In this document: positions 50,193-59,024 of the stretch, in pieces
Numbering within the stretch: position 1 is the stretch's first letter
Layout of the letters: the number at the start of each line of letters is the position of its first letter
Origin: Hyphococcus sp.
Lineage (GTDB): Bacteria; Pseudomonadota; Alphaproteobacteria; Caulobacterales; Parvularculaceae
Assembly (NCBI GenBank): GCA_028289605.1
Contig: JANQON010000009.1
Location: forward strand, 558,001 to 622,000
DNA: 64,000 nt
Direction of reading: 5' to 3'
Position numbers and translations under genes: made by a program
The notes under the pieces: generated by a model
Database searches by the model: none
The model's input: the letters and a program-made list of their open reading frames with translations, nothing else
What the model was told of the DNA's origin: nothing

Positions 50193-52670
50193 CTAGAACT
50201 TCGCGCGAACCACAACACCCCAGCGGGCGCCGTTGCGGTTGTTATATTGGAAGCCGCGGGACTGACCAGCGGACGCCAGCTCGAATACTGTCGAGGGCGT
50301 GACGCCCGCAACCATGAAGCTGCCGTTGCCCGGGCTCGGATCGATAAACCGGAGCACGCCAATCGCCGCGTCCTCGTTGGTCAAGTTCTTCCCGTAAAAC
50401 GCCAAGCTGTACTTTTCGTCCAACTCCAAAGTGATTCTCGCATCGAGCTCGAAGGCCTCTCCGGTCTCGGCGAGGTTTTGGACTTGAGCAAAACGGCTGG
50501 AAAGATAATTGCCGTTGACTGAAAACGTAGTCGACAGTCGGTCGTTATTCTCGATCCTGTAATCGGCGAAGAACGACGCCTGGTGGCGCGCCTGCCGCGG
50601 CAACTCCTGGCCAACCAACGAACTGTCTCCAAATACGGCGCCTTGAGTCGCTTCGGTGCCGGCTGAGAACTCAGTATCGGTCCAGGCGTAGGTGCCGCCA
50701 ATAGTGAGGCCAGGCAACGCGTTCGGCGTGAAAGACGTCTCCAGCTCGAGGCCGAAAATGTCTACATCGCCGACGTTCGCCGTCACGGACCCTGTCGTTG
50801 TATTGGCGCCAAGCGCGGCCAGGTTTTCCGTCAACTGATAATCGGAAAGCGTTGAGTAGAACCCAGCCAGATTGAGCAGCCATTGATCATCGCAAAAGAC
50901 GTTCTTTGAACCGAGCTCAAACTGCCAGTTGGTTTCTTCTTCAAACGTCCCGAAACCGAACTGAAAGCCTTGCGCGCCATTAAACCCGCCCGGCTTCGTG
51001 CCGCGGGCGGCTGATGCGTATAGCAGGTTCGCATCCGAAGCTTGATAGTTCAGAATGAAGCGAGGCGTCCATGCCGTGAAGGTCGCTTCGACCTCGTCAT
51101 TCACGCCGTCAAGTTGAACGATCTGGCGGGTGTCAAAATCGACAACCTGTTGGGTGATCGTTTCCTCGGCCCAACGCAGTTCCGCCGTCGCCGTCAAGCG
51201 ATCGGTAAGATCGTAATACAATGACCCGAAGACCGAAATGTTTTCGGTTTCCGTATCGGTTAGGTCGGCGGGTCCGTAGTCAAACGGCACTAGTGGGACG
51301 ACAAAAAACTGTCCTAGCGCAGCCGCAATTTCAGCGTTCGCTTGATTGAACGAGTCCAGAGCAGCTTGCTCAAACTGGCCGTCCTCAAAGCGACCCAAGA
51401 GATCGCGATCGCGGTCAACGGATTTGAAGTAGTAGCCGCCCAATCGCCAGCGGAAGGGTCTATCCTGCGGCGAGTCGAAGCGCGCTTCCGCAACGAATGT
51501 TTCCGTTTCGTCGTCGTCCGTCGTCGTGAAGTCAAACGGGATGAGCCCCACGCCGAAAGGCGATCCCGGCGGGCCCAGGGGAAACGGTCCGAACAGGTGC
51601 GCCGTGCCGAAAGAGGTCAGCTGACCGTCGGAATCGAGTTCGTCTCGGAAGTTCTCTTTTGTGTAGCCGATGGTCGTGAAGAAGTTGTACCCATCGGCGA
51701 ACTCGAAATTGCTGTTGAGGGCGTAAAATTCTTCTTCGCGTTCAAGGCCGCCGCCCTCGCCCAGCGTATTTGACAGCTGATCGGATCCGCTTGGCGTCGG
51801 GAAGCTGGTCGGCACGACGCCGTCGAAGAAGGGCTGTACGCCGCCAAGTTGCGTGCCGCCTGGAACGTTGATGTTCAGGTCTTCAAATCCGAGCAGACCG
51901 ATTGGAAAGTGGCCGTCGTCATCCTCATTGTAGGCGGCGCGAGCGGTAATTTCCCAATTGTCGGTAGGAAGAAACCGAATAACGCCAGAAACGGACCGGG
52001 ACGATTCGTTACCAACGGAAGGATTGGGATTCGATTCAACGTCAAACTCGCTGTCGAATTCGTAAATTCGTCCTGACAGCGAGAAAAAGAGCTTGTCGTC
52101 GATAATCGGTCCTCGGATATTACCAAGGAACTGCATCAGCCCGTCGGCGCCGAATTCCGCCGACACTTCGCCTTCGAATTCGTTGGTAGGTTGACGCGTC
52201 GTGATGCTGATCGCGCCCGAATACGTGTTCCGGCCAAAGAGTGCGCTTTGCGGCCCCTTGATGATCTCGATACGGTCAATGTCGCCGAAGTTGATGGAAC
52301 GAATGGATTGCGGGACGTTTACGCCGTCGATGAAAACGGAGACCCCGGAAGCGCCAAGAATGTTCGCCTGCCCTCGAATGATGGGACGGTCAAACTGACG
52401 GCCGAACGGTGAATCAAAAATGAAGCCGGGCGTTCGCCGCGACAGCTCCTCAATATCTTTGATCCCTTGCTCAAACAGGTCCTCCGCGCCGAATGCGGTA
52501 ACCGCCACGGGAACATCCTGAATGTTCTCTTCCTTTTTCCGAGACGTCACGATGATCGTATCGCGCCGCGAGTCCCGGATTTCCTCCACGTCCTGCGCCG
52601 CCGCGGGGACGCTGACCGCCGTCGCCAAGGCCGCCGCAGCCGCCGTGCTCAGCAAATATCCGCTTTTCAT
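50193..52670 (-). CDS. TonB-dependent outer-membrane receptor
   Basis: The protein has 825 residues from ATG 52670, with GGGAGGG nine bases upstream. A signal peptide ends near SVPAAAQDVEE. The plug reads DTIIVTSRKKEENIQDVPVAVTAFGAEDLFEQGIKDIEELSRRTPGFIFDSP and RIEIIKGPQSALFGRNTYSGAISITTRQP. The protein ends VVVRAKF with the usual terminal Phe. It is the same broad receptor type as 28718-30964 but not a recent duplicate. An operator copy lies 56 bases upstream. It may lead an eight-gene operon continuing to 44197 (VOC, VOC, MDR, VOC, MFS, GFHTG hydrolase, nitrilase-like). Confidence 0.95.
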   Translation of the reverse strand: MKSGYLLSTAAAAALATAVSVPAAAQDVEEIRDSRRDTIIVTSRKKEENIQDVPVAVTAFGAEDLFEQGIKDIEELSRRTPGFIFDSPFGRQFDRPIIRGQANILGASGVSVFIDGVNVPQSIRSINFGDIDRIEIIKGPQSALFGRNTYSGAISITTRQPTNEFEGEVSAEFGADGLMQFLGNIRGPIIDDKLFFSLSGRIYEFDSEFDVESNPNPSVGNESSRSVSGVIRFLPTDNWEITARAAYNEDDDGHFPIGLLGFEDLNINVPGGTQLGGVQPFFDGVVPTSFPTPSGSDQLSNTLGEGGGLEREEEFYALNSNFEFADGYNFFTTIGYTKENFRDELDSDGQLTSFGTAHLFGPFPLGPPGSPFGVGLIPFDFTTTDDDETETFVAEARFDSPQDRPFRWRLGGYYFKSVDRDRDLLGRFEDGQFEQAALDSFNQANAEIAAALGQFFVVPLVPFDYGPADLTDTETENISVFGSLYYDLTDRLTATAELRWAEETITQQVVDFDTRQIVQLDGVNDEVEATFTAWTPRFILNYQASDANLLYASAARGTKPGGFNGAQGFQFGFGTFEEETNWQFELGSKNVFCDDQWLLNLAGFYSTLSDYQLTENLAALGANTTTGSVTANVGDVDIFGLELETSFTPNALPGLTIGGTYAWTDTEFSAGTEATQGAVFGDSSLVGQELPRQARHQASFFADYRIENNDRLSTTFSVNGNYLSSRFAQVQNLAETGEAFELDARITLELDEKYSLAFYGKNLTNEDAAIGVLRFIDPSPGNGSFMVAGVTPSTVFELASAGQSRGFQYNNRNGARWGVVVRAKF

Positions 52671-52726
52671 GCTCAAAACCCTCCCGTTAAGCCTCTTTCC
52701 GCCATCGGTCCGCCGAACCCGTGCGA

Positions 52727-52742
52727 AAATGATATACCATTT
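52727..52742. promoter_or_regulatory. Region-B regulon operator, site 10 (AAATGATATACCATTT)
   Basis: An exact consensus copy 56 bases upstream of the receptor start at 52670. The plus-strand YCII-like gene begins 174 bases away on the other side, so control in that direction is less certain. Confidence 0.75.
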
Positions 52743-52915
52743 GCAAGTGAACACCGGAATTGATTAGGCTGTCAACGGACCGAATCCGTTGAGGCGCCGC
52801 CGGTGTGGCGAAATAGCAACGTCTGGATTTGGGCAAGTTGCGCGCAATCAGGCGAATCCGCCGCTTTTCAGGCGCTGCCGGCGCGGGCGGCGGCCGGTCA
52901 AAGGAACGACTGAAA

Positions 52916-53314
52916 ATGATTAACGACAAGCCGCCCGTGGTGCAGCGATTGGACAAGCGGTGTTTTCTTGTCATCTGCCGGGACGCTCCGGGTTCGGCCG
53001 ATTCGCGGATACGTCATCTGGACGGCCATCTGAAACACGTCGAAGATCATTGGCGCTCTTACGTCACTGCGGGACCGATTCGCCAGCCGGGCGGCGATGA
53101 CATCATCGGTTCGGCGTTTCTCGTCCTGTCTGACAGCTTGGATTCCGCAAAAACGCTGATGAACGGCGATCCTTACATCACCTGCGGCATGTACCAATCT
53201 ATTGAGTATACGGAGTTTACCAATTCAATTGGGCTCTTTCCCGGCGGGAAGATTTGGGACACGGTAGACTCGATCCGCGACCGCGCCGCAGGCGGCCCTG
53301 TTGAGGAAGCGTAG
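52916..53314 (+). CDS. YCII-related domain protein
   Basis: The protein has 132 residues from ATG 52916, preceded by AAGGA. The YciI-like ferredoxin fold is indicated by CFLVICRDAPGSADSRIRHLDGHLKHVEDHWRSYVTAGPIRQPGG, whose HLxHVEDH is the expected His/Asp pocket, and by SAFLVLSDSLDSAKTLMNGDPYITCGMY. The frame extends upstream but without a ribosome site. The role of the family is poorly known; dimeric barrels of this type bind small acids or aromatic compounds. It lies beyond operator site 10 and may be the last member of region B. Confidence 0.83.
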   Translation: MINDKPPVVQRLDKRCFLVICRDAPGSADSRIRHLDGHLKHVEDHWRSYVTAGPIRQPGGDDIIGSAFLVLSDSLDSAKTLMNGDPYITCGMYQSIEYTEFTNSIGLFPGGKIWDTVDSIRDRAAGGPVEEA

Positions 53315-53423
53315 ACGAAAAGAATTCTTGGAGTCGCAAGCGGACGCCAACCGAGGAAGCATTTGGCGCAGCCAGAATCATGTGCGCACTGTTGCGACGC
53401 GCGCAATCTGCCGCCGATAGGAG

Positions 53424-54134
53424 TTACCTCTTCGTCGACCGAAAGCTCTTGGTGCGGCCGTGGCGCGTGAGTTGTGCGGTCGTTCGCGCGCTGCGCGGCG
53501 GCGACTGCAGGACCTGAATATTCGGCGTCGGCCTTGCAAGGTCTGCAGCCCGCAGGACGTTTCCAGCGTTGTTGGCGCCGCCCGGGCCTGGAATGGTAAT
53601 CTGTCCGCCCGGGGTGCGGCCCAGCCGCTGCAACCGTTCGCTGGTCACCGATTCGCGCCGCGCGGGCCGTCCCGGTTTTCGCGACTTCGACGAGCGAAAC
53701 GTAACGCTGCGGCCGCTCGGTTTGCGCTTCACCACGCGTTTTTCCGTTCGGTTGTAATAGGACCAAGGCTTGCCTTTCGCTTGGCGCGCGGCCGACCCGC
53801 GCCCGCCTCGGTTCGCCGATGCGTTGCGTCCCGGAACGGTCGCACGCTGCGAAACGCCGCCGCCGCGCGCGCCGGCGCCGCGCACCCGGTTCTTCGGCCG
53901 CGGCATGGCTTTGCCCGATTGCGCGCGCACCGCTGCAAACTGTCCGGCGGCGGCGCCGCGCCGGGAAGTCGCGGCTCTGTATTGTTGCGGCGGCCGGGCG
54001 GTTCTCGTGTTCGGCCGTTTGCCCGCGGTAGCCGATCCCCCTGTCGTCCGTTGCGCGCCGGCCTCGGATATGACCACCGGGGTAAAGGCTGTTAGTGCGA
54101 ATAACGCGCAGGCGGCAATCACCAATCGCAACAT
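53424..54134 (-). CDS. Exported, extremely Arg/Ser-rich low-complexity protein
   Basis: The protein has 236 residues with a signal peptide ending near SEAGAQRT (residue 28). The mature part is dominated by Arg, Ser, Gly, Ala and Thr, with very few acidic residues, and reads as repeated short basic clusters (RGGRGSAARQAKGK, KRVVKRKPSGR, RSSKSRKPGRPARR). It resembles no enzyme I know. A net positive exported protein could bind nucleic acid, acidic glycans or membranes. It is the last gene of the minus-strand set MACPF, LamG, basic protein, 24 bp past the LamG gene. Confidence 0.7.
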   Translation of the reverse strand: MLRLVIAACALFALTAFTPVVISEAGAQRTTGGSATAGKRPNTRTARPPQQYRAATSRRGAAAGQFAAVRAQSGKAMPRPKNRVRGAGARGGGVSQRATVPGRNASANRGGRGSAARQAKGKPWSYYNRTEKRVVKRKPSGRSVTFRSSKSRKPGRPARRESVTSERLQRLGRTPGGQITIPGPGGANNAGNVLRAADLARPTPNIQVLQSPPRSARTTAQLTRHGRTKSFRSTKR

Positions 54135-54158
54135 TGTCGTTTCTCCTCGCGTTGTTCG

Positions 54159-54863
54159 CTACTGTGCGGATGCGTCTGCTTCGGCGAAGTCGCCTTCTAT
54201 GGTCAGAACGTCCAGATTTTCGAAATCGCTAATCGCTTGCAGATAGTCGATGTCCGGATGCGGTTCGCTGGTCTCCGAAAACACGTCAATAAAGCGGTAA
54301 TCGGCGAGCGCATCTTGTTCCACGGGCACGCCCCAGATCCGCATGCCGCCGACCGCGCCTTTGAACGGCGCGGTTGCGCCGTCCGCCGTCCCGATCCAGA
54401 CGCCTGAAGCCGTAAGATCGACGAACCCGAACTCGAGCAAGCCTTGAGCCTCCCCATCAATAAAGACGACAACGGCCTCTTCATAAACATTGACGGCGAC
54501 GTGATGGACTTTTCCGTCAGCGAAATCGAACGGCACATACCCTTCCTCTTCGCCTGACAAGATCCCGAGGCCATCGCGATCGCGCAACAGCGCGATCATG
54601 TAAGCTGCGCCCTCTTCTCCCGCGCTTGAGATGATAACAGGATCATAGCCCGGGTCTTCCTCCCAATCGGGCTCGACCCAAAATTCGACCGTACCTCCTT
54701 CGGCGAGGGAAAACTCCGGGTCCGGAATTAAGGAAAGCCCGTTGGTCCCATTGAGTTCGATGAAGTCCGGTTGATAGCCTGCGTCTTGAGCAAGCGCGCC
54801 GGCGTTGAACACAGTTCCAGCGTAAAAGGCCCCGACGCCGATGGCGGTAATCAGTCTGCGCAT
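54159..54863 (-). CDS. Exported LamG/concanavalin-like domain protein
   Basis: The protein has 234 residues from ATG 54863, with GGAG six bases upstream; a GTG four codons earlier is possible. A signal peptide ends near GALAQDAG. The rest is one LamG-type jelly-roll: DFIELNGTNGLSLIPDPEFSLAEGGTVEFWVEPDW, GKVHHVAVNVYEEAVVVFIDGEAQG, ASGVWIGTADGATAPFKGAVGGMRIWGVPVEQDALADYR. Such domains bind glycans or proteins. It lies 35 bp after the MACPF gene and may give it target recognition, by analogy with lectin-coupled pore formers. Confidence 0.82.
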   Translation of the reverse strand: MRRLITAIGVGAFYAGTVFNAGALAQDAGYQPDFIELNGTNGLSLIPDPEFSLAEGGTVEFWVEPDWEEDPGYDPVIISSAGEEGAAYMIALLRDRDGLGILSGEEEGYVPFDFADGKVHHVAVNVYEEAVVVFIDGEAQGLLEFGFVDLTASGVWIGTADGATAPFKGAVGGMRIWGVPVEQDALADYRFIDVFSETSEPHPDIDYLQAISDFENLDVLTIEGDFAEADASAQ

Positions 54864-54898
54864 TTTTATCTCCACGAATTCAGTGAACGGAAAACTGA

Positions 54899-57595
54899 TC
54901 AGCCTTCCCAGACGATGAATGATCTTACTGGCGCCTGAGATCCATTTCGTCGTAGTCGGATCTCAGTTCCTTTGTCATCATTGAATTTCAGTATGACCTC
55001 GTCTTCGCCGGCAACGTGCCAGGTCGCCGTCTCCAACGGTATACGCTCGCCAAATGAAAGCGCTTCATACTTTCTTTTCCTGTCGGCGTTGGCGCTGATA
55101 CGCTTTTTCATGTTGCGCTCGCCGCGGATATGGCGATAGTCGGCGACTTCGGGGCTAAGTCGGACAAGCTCAAACGGGATCGGTTCTTCCAGGTTTTTGC
55201 GGATGTCCTCGCGGGTCACGCCGCTGGCGGTCAGGCGGTCAATTTCAGCTTCGTCCGGCGCGAGGAAAAACCTGCCGTCGCTGCTGAATATTGCGCCGCG
55301 GGTCGTTCCGTAATCCGTTTCGACAAATGAGAAATAATGATCGGGCCATTCCTCGGCGCTGAAGAACCCGGTCAGCGCCGGCCGTTTCTGCGCCGCGACG
55401 GCGTCGGCGGAAACGCGTTGAAACTTGATGGGCTTGGCGTCCGGATAGACATTGAGATGCAATGATCCGTCAAATTGCGGATGCCATCTGCTCTTCTCGT
55501 TCACGAGACCTTGAATGCTGATGAAGTCAAACCACTCCGGGTCAACAACGCCCACCTCAAGGGCCCTAAAAATCTCGCCGCGAGGGATATTCATCACTTT
55601 GGCGCCGTATCCGTAGCCCCCTTCCGCTGTCCGCTTGAGACTGTAAGGGCGCCTGAAGTGATGCCCTTCCCGGCTATAGATTTTAGCGAAGTCGATTCTG
55701 AGGTCCTCCATTGCGTGCGCCAATTGAGGAAGAGGCTTATGCGTTCCCTCCTTGATCCGCGAGCTCATCAGTTCGGCAAAGCTGCGTCCGTCCAGTCCGG
55801 TGATTTTTAGGGTGGATCTGGCGTAATCGTTGCGCGAAAACGAGAGCATCATGTCGGGAAACTGGTCTGAGACATATTGACCGTTCAGGGTGGTGTCGAC
55901 GATCGGCCAATCCGACAATCCCGCCGCCCGCAGCGACATGTAGTTGGCGATCCGGCTGGCGAGCTTGTCGCGCACCTTGCCGGTGACGTCTTCTTCACCC
56001 GGAAAGTTCATCGGATTGAGCAACTCATCGATAGGGCGAAGGTCCAGCAGTATCGGATACGGCGTCTGTCCCGCCGCATATCCCTTTTCATCCCACGACC
56101 CATTGCCGCCGACCGCCTCGAACGTGCTTTTTTCGTCGCTGGAGCCGCTTCCCGAACCGGAGCCGTTGGTGCGTTCGTTTTGGACGTAGGCTTCAACCGC
56201 CGCGTAAACCGCTTCCGCTTCCACGCTCGCGCCGTCAGACTCAAAACGATCCCTGCGACGATACGTTTCCTGCTCTGAATAGGAAAACGTCATCTTGGCG
56301 TTGGCGCCGTAGGTGACGGCGTAAGGATAGTGCGTGCCGAATTTATCGATAATCCGGTCGTACATTTTCGGTTCGTCGTCGCCGTACCGGCGCGCGTCTT
56401 CGACAGCGTCAATGAAGTCCGGATGCAATTGAATATAGGGGTGATCCAGAACGAGCGCATATTGCTTCGTACGCGAATAGCCGACCGCCTGTGACGCCAT
56501 GTTGGACGAACGCATGGTGTTCGCCGTCTCCCGGACAAAATCGACGCCGACAGAAAGGCTGGGATGGGCTCCCGTCACGTCAGCCGCTTTGCCGATCCGG
56601 GCCTTGCCGCCATAGGACCACCGGTTCTTGTCTTGAATTTCGCGCTCAGACGAACTTGACGTTCGCGTGTAAACCATCCCCTGGTCAATTTCCTGCACGA
56701 GATGAAATCCGAGCGGCACCGTTCGCCGCTCCAGGAGACGATAGCGTTTGCCGTAAACTTCCTCGAAAACCTCTGCGCGGTCATTGCGCAGGATACGGAA
56801 TGGATCTTGTTTGGTGATGTCGTAGCCTTTTCGGCTCGCAATCATGTTCTCCATGTTGAATGGAAACAGGAAGAGCTCGTCCATCGCATATTGCTTTTCC
56901 ATGGCCGCGCTGGTGATCCCGGGGCTTGGACGCTTGAACACTGCATTATCTATGCGCAGACGGATGAAGCCGCTGCGCGAAACATCAATTGTCAGCGTTT
57001 CGCCGAACGCGTTTTTCTCCCGCGCCTTGTATGTTTTTCGTTTGCCGCCGCGCTTTAGAACTTCTTCCAGCGCAACGCCGTCGTCGCTGGCGAAGATGCT
57101 CGTCGTCTCGGCGTCAAATGCGTCGGTGATGATGAGTTCGCCTTCCATCTCATCGCCGTTGGCAACGATCAGAAACCGCGGCGTAGTGTAGGTGCCGTGC
57201 GCCAGCGCGCGCATGGAAGGCGTTCCGCCAGCCCAGCTTTCCGGATCAACCGATTTATCAAGCAGAATGATTTTATCTTCGCGCCAAACGCCGTCGAGCC
57301 GCGACCAACAGGACGCATTGTTTGCAGCATCCGCTGTAATCTCCGCGCTATCGATGGGCTGGCCTTGTAAAATCCGTGTACGCGTCTTTGTTTGAATCTC
57401 GCGATCGCCGGATACGCGGTTCCGCTTCAGGTCCGCCACGCCGCCGTCGTCGTCGGATTGCGGCAGCGCGACGTCTTCGCATCCGTACCAAGCATCATCA
57501 GGGCCGGACAATGGCGGATCTTGCGGCTGGGCGAGCGAAGCGCCTGAAAACAAAAACAGCGCTATCAGCGACTGCGAAAATGTTCCGATGCGCAT
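54899..57595 (-). CDS. MACPF (membrane-attack-complex/perforin) domain protein, secreted
   Basis: The protein has 898 residues with a signal peptide ending near SLAQPQ (residue 24) and GGAGGGG just before the ATG. Residues 412-423 read YDRIIDKFGTHY, an exact match to the MACPF signature Y-x6-[FY]-G-T-H-[FY]. The MACPF core probably spans residues 250-560, and a Gly/Ser-rich stretch GSGSGSGSSDE lies near 477-486 where transmembrane-hairpin loops are often flexible. A separate N-terminal 240 residues and a C-terminal 330 residues are unassigned. Perforin-fold proteins form pores in membranes. They are rare in proteobacteria; known examples serve in defence, predation or host interaction. Confidence 0.85.
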   Translation of the reverse strand: MRIGTFSQSLIALFLFSGASLAQPQDPPLSGPDDAWYGCEDVALPQSDDDGGVADLKRNRVSGDREIQTKTRTRILQGQPIDSAEITADAANNASCWSRLDGVWREDKIILLDKSVDPESWAGGTPSMRALAHGTYTTPRFLIVANGDEMEGELIITDAFDAETTSIFASDDGVALEEVLKRGGKRKTYKAREKNAFGETLTIDVSRSGFIRLRIDNAVFKRPSPGITSAAMEKQYAMDELFLFPFNMENMIASRKGYDITKQDPFRILRNDRAEVFEEVYGKRYRLLERRTVPLGFHLVQEIDQGMVYTRTSSSSEREIQDKNRWSYGGKARIGKAADVTGAHPSLSVGVDFVRETANTMRSSNMASQAVGYSRTKQYALVLDHPYIQLHPDFIDAVEDARRYGDDEPKMYDRIIDKFGTHYPYAVTYGANAKMTFSYSEQETYRRRDRFESDGASVEAEAVYAAVEAYVQNERTNGSGSGSGSSDEKSTFEAVGGNGSWDEKGYAAGQTPYPILLDLRPIDELLNPMNFPGEEDVTGKVRDKLASRIANYMSLRAAGLSDWPIVDTTLNGQYVSDQFPDMMLSFSRNDYARSTLKITGLDGRSFAELMSSRIKEGTHKPLPQLAHAMEDLRIDFAKIYSREGHHFRRPYSLKRTAEGGYGYGAKVMNIPRGEIFRALEVGVVDPEWFDFISIQGLVNEKSRWHPQFDGSLHLNVYPDAKPIKFQRVSADAVAAQKRPALTGFFSAEEWPDHYFSFVETDYGTTRGAIFSSDGRFFLAPDEAEIDRLTASGVTREDIRKNLEEPIPFELVRLSPEVADYRHIRGERNMKKRISANADRKRKYEALSFGERIPLETATWHVAGEDEVILKFNDDKGTEIRLRRNGSQAPVRSFIVWEG

Positions 57596-57971
57596 TGTCG
57601 TCCCCTCCGCCTGTGCTCGTTATCTCGAGCCAGCAATCACGTAAGCCCTACAGAATTTTTGCGTTTGCGTCTATGACGCCGTGCCAGGAAGTCAAACCCC
57701 GGCGCACGGTTAGGTGTCGGAGTGCTGGTCGCGGCGCCGGAAAGAAGCGTTTCCTGAGTCGCGCCTTCGCACGCTGCACAAAAAATATCTGCGCCCGACA
57801 CATCCGTCGTCAAACCATCGCTGTTGATCCTAACGCGCCCGATCTTTTCGGTTCATTGAAGCTGACAGCTTGCGTTGCGACAATCGCAAAAGAAACCTCT
57901 CAACACAGTTTTGAGTAACGCCTCTACGCCTTAATGACGCAATCGCACTGACAGGTAGACAAACCTGCGCG
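57596..57971. other. Gene-free stretch between the LacI gene and the MACPF gene
   Basis: 376 bases. The end next to 57595 holds the MACPF gene's ribosome site. Near 57899-57915 the sequence CTCAA...TTGAG can form a short hairpin followed on the minus strand by a T-rich stretch, a weak terminator candidate for the LacI gene. No convincing small gene or operator is seen. Confidence 0.45.
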
Positions 57972-59024
57972 TCATGATGCGGGCGGCGCTACGGAGTCGC
58001 GCTGCACCAGCCTTGCGGGCTCCACAACCTCTTGTTCAGGAGGCGGCTCTCCGCGCTGTGCGGCGATTATCAGCTCGACGGCAACGGCGGCGGTTTGGGC
58101 GATCGGCTGATCGATAGCGGTGAGCGGCGGCTGACAAAATCTCACACCCGGCGTGTCTTCAAAGCTGATAAGCGACAAATCGTTAGGCACCGACAGGCCT
58201 AGTTCGCCAGCGGCTTTCAGTGTGCCGAACGCCATCTGATCATTGTTGGCGATTATAGCCGTCGGGCGACTTTTTCCCGTGAGCAATTGACGCGCCGCCG
58301 CCATCCCGGATTCGAAACTGAAGTCTCCGCGAGCGAAAAGGCCCTTTGTTGAGAGATTCAGCGCTTTCATTGAGGCTCTCCAACCGTCTTCACGCCACTT
58401 GCTGAACTCGTAGTCAGACGCGCCGGCGATGAACCCGATGCGCCGATGCCCAAACTGATGGAGGTGCTCCGTCGCCAACTGCGACGATCTCTCGTCATCC
58501 ATCGAAACCGGAATGCCGTCGCCGTTACTGTGAGCGCCAATCCTGACAAAGGGCACGCTCTCGGCCGCGAGGAGTTTGATGACCTTCCCATTGTTTGAGT
58601 GGGGCGGCGTCAGGATCACGCCGTCTGGCTGGAGCGAGGCGATCGCCGCCGACAATTCGCGCTCGACGTGATCATCATGCGTGTCCACCAATTCAATAAG
58701 CAAGCGGTAGCCATGCTCAGCGCATTTAAGCATCCCGCCGAGCAACATCTGGTCAACCCAATCATTGCCTTCCCGTTCGCGCCACTGCGCGATCGTGCGC
58801 TCGCGGTCATTAAGGGCGAGAATCAAATAGGACCGAGAACCGCTCATCCGCTGCGCCGCGATTGACGGCACGTATCCCAGCTTGTCGATCGAAGACTGCA
58901 CCCGCTCTTTCATCGCGGGACGAACATTCGGCTCCTTATTGATAACGCGGCTGACCGTTTGCAAGGAAACGCCCGCGTCGGCGGCGACGTGCTTGATCGT
59001 TACTGACTGACGCCGTCTGGCCAT
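57972..59024 (-). CDS. LacI family transcriptional regulator
   Basis: The protein has 350 residues from ATG 59024 (MARRRQSVTIKHVAADAGVSLQTVSRVINKEPNVRPAMKERV); the frame continues 17 codons upstream without a site. The helix-turn-helix is at residues 8-55. The periplasmic-binding-like domain includes DGVILTPPHSNNGKVIKLL, QFGHRRIGFIAGASDYEFSKWREDGW, RPTAIIANNDQMAFGTLKAAGELGLSVPNDLSLISFEDTPG and PPLTAIDQPIAQTAAVAVELI. LacI proteins in TonB-receptor loci usually sense a sugar. The tandem palindromes near 62857-62890 are the likely targets. Confidence 0.94.
   Translation of the reverse strand: MARRRQSVTIKHVAADAGVSLQTVSRVINKEPNVRPAMKERVQSSIDKLGYVPSIAAQRMSGSRSYLILALNDRERTIAQWREREGNDWVDQMLLGGMLKCAEHGYRLLIELVDTHDDHVERELSAAIASLQPDGVILTPPHSNNGKVIKLLAAESVPFVRIGAHSNGDGIPVSMDDERSSQLATEHLHQFGHRRIGFIAGASDYEFSKWREDGWRASMKALNLSTKGLFARGDFSFESGMAAARQLLTGKSRPTAIIANNDQMAFGTLKAAGELGLSVPNDLSLISFEDTPGVRFCQPPLTAIDQPIAQTAAVAVELIIAAQRGEPPPEQEVVEPARLVQRDSVAPPAS

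Noticed and set aside
57376-57918. A 180-residue plus-strand frame over the MACPF gene start and the gap
   Set aside because: It is largely antisense to the MACPF signal region, Arg-rich, and has no ribosome site or recognisable motif.
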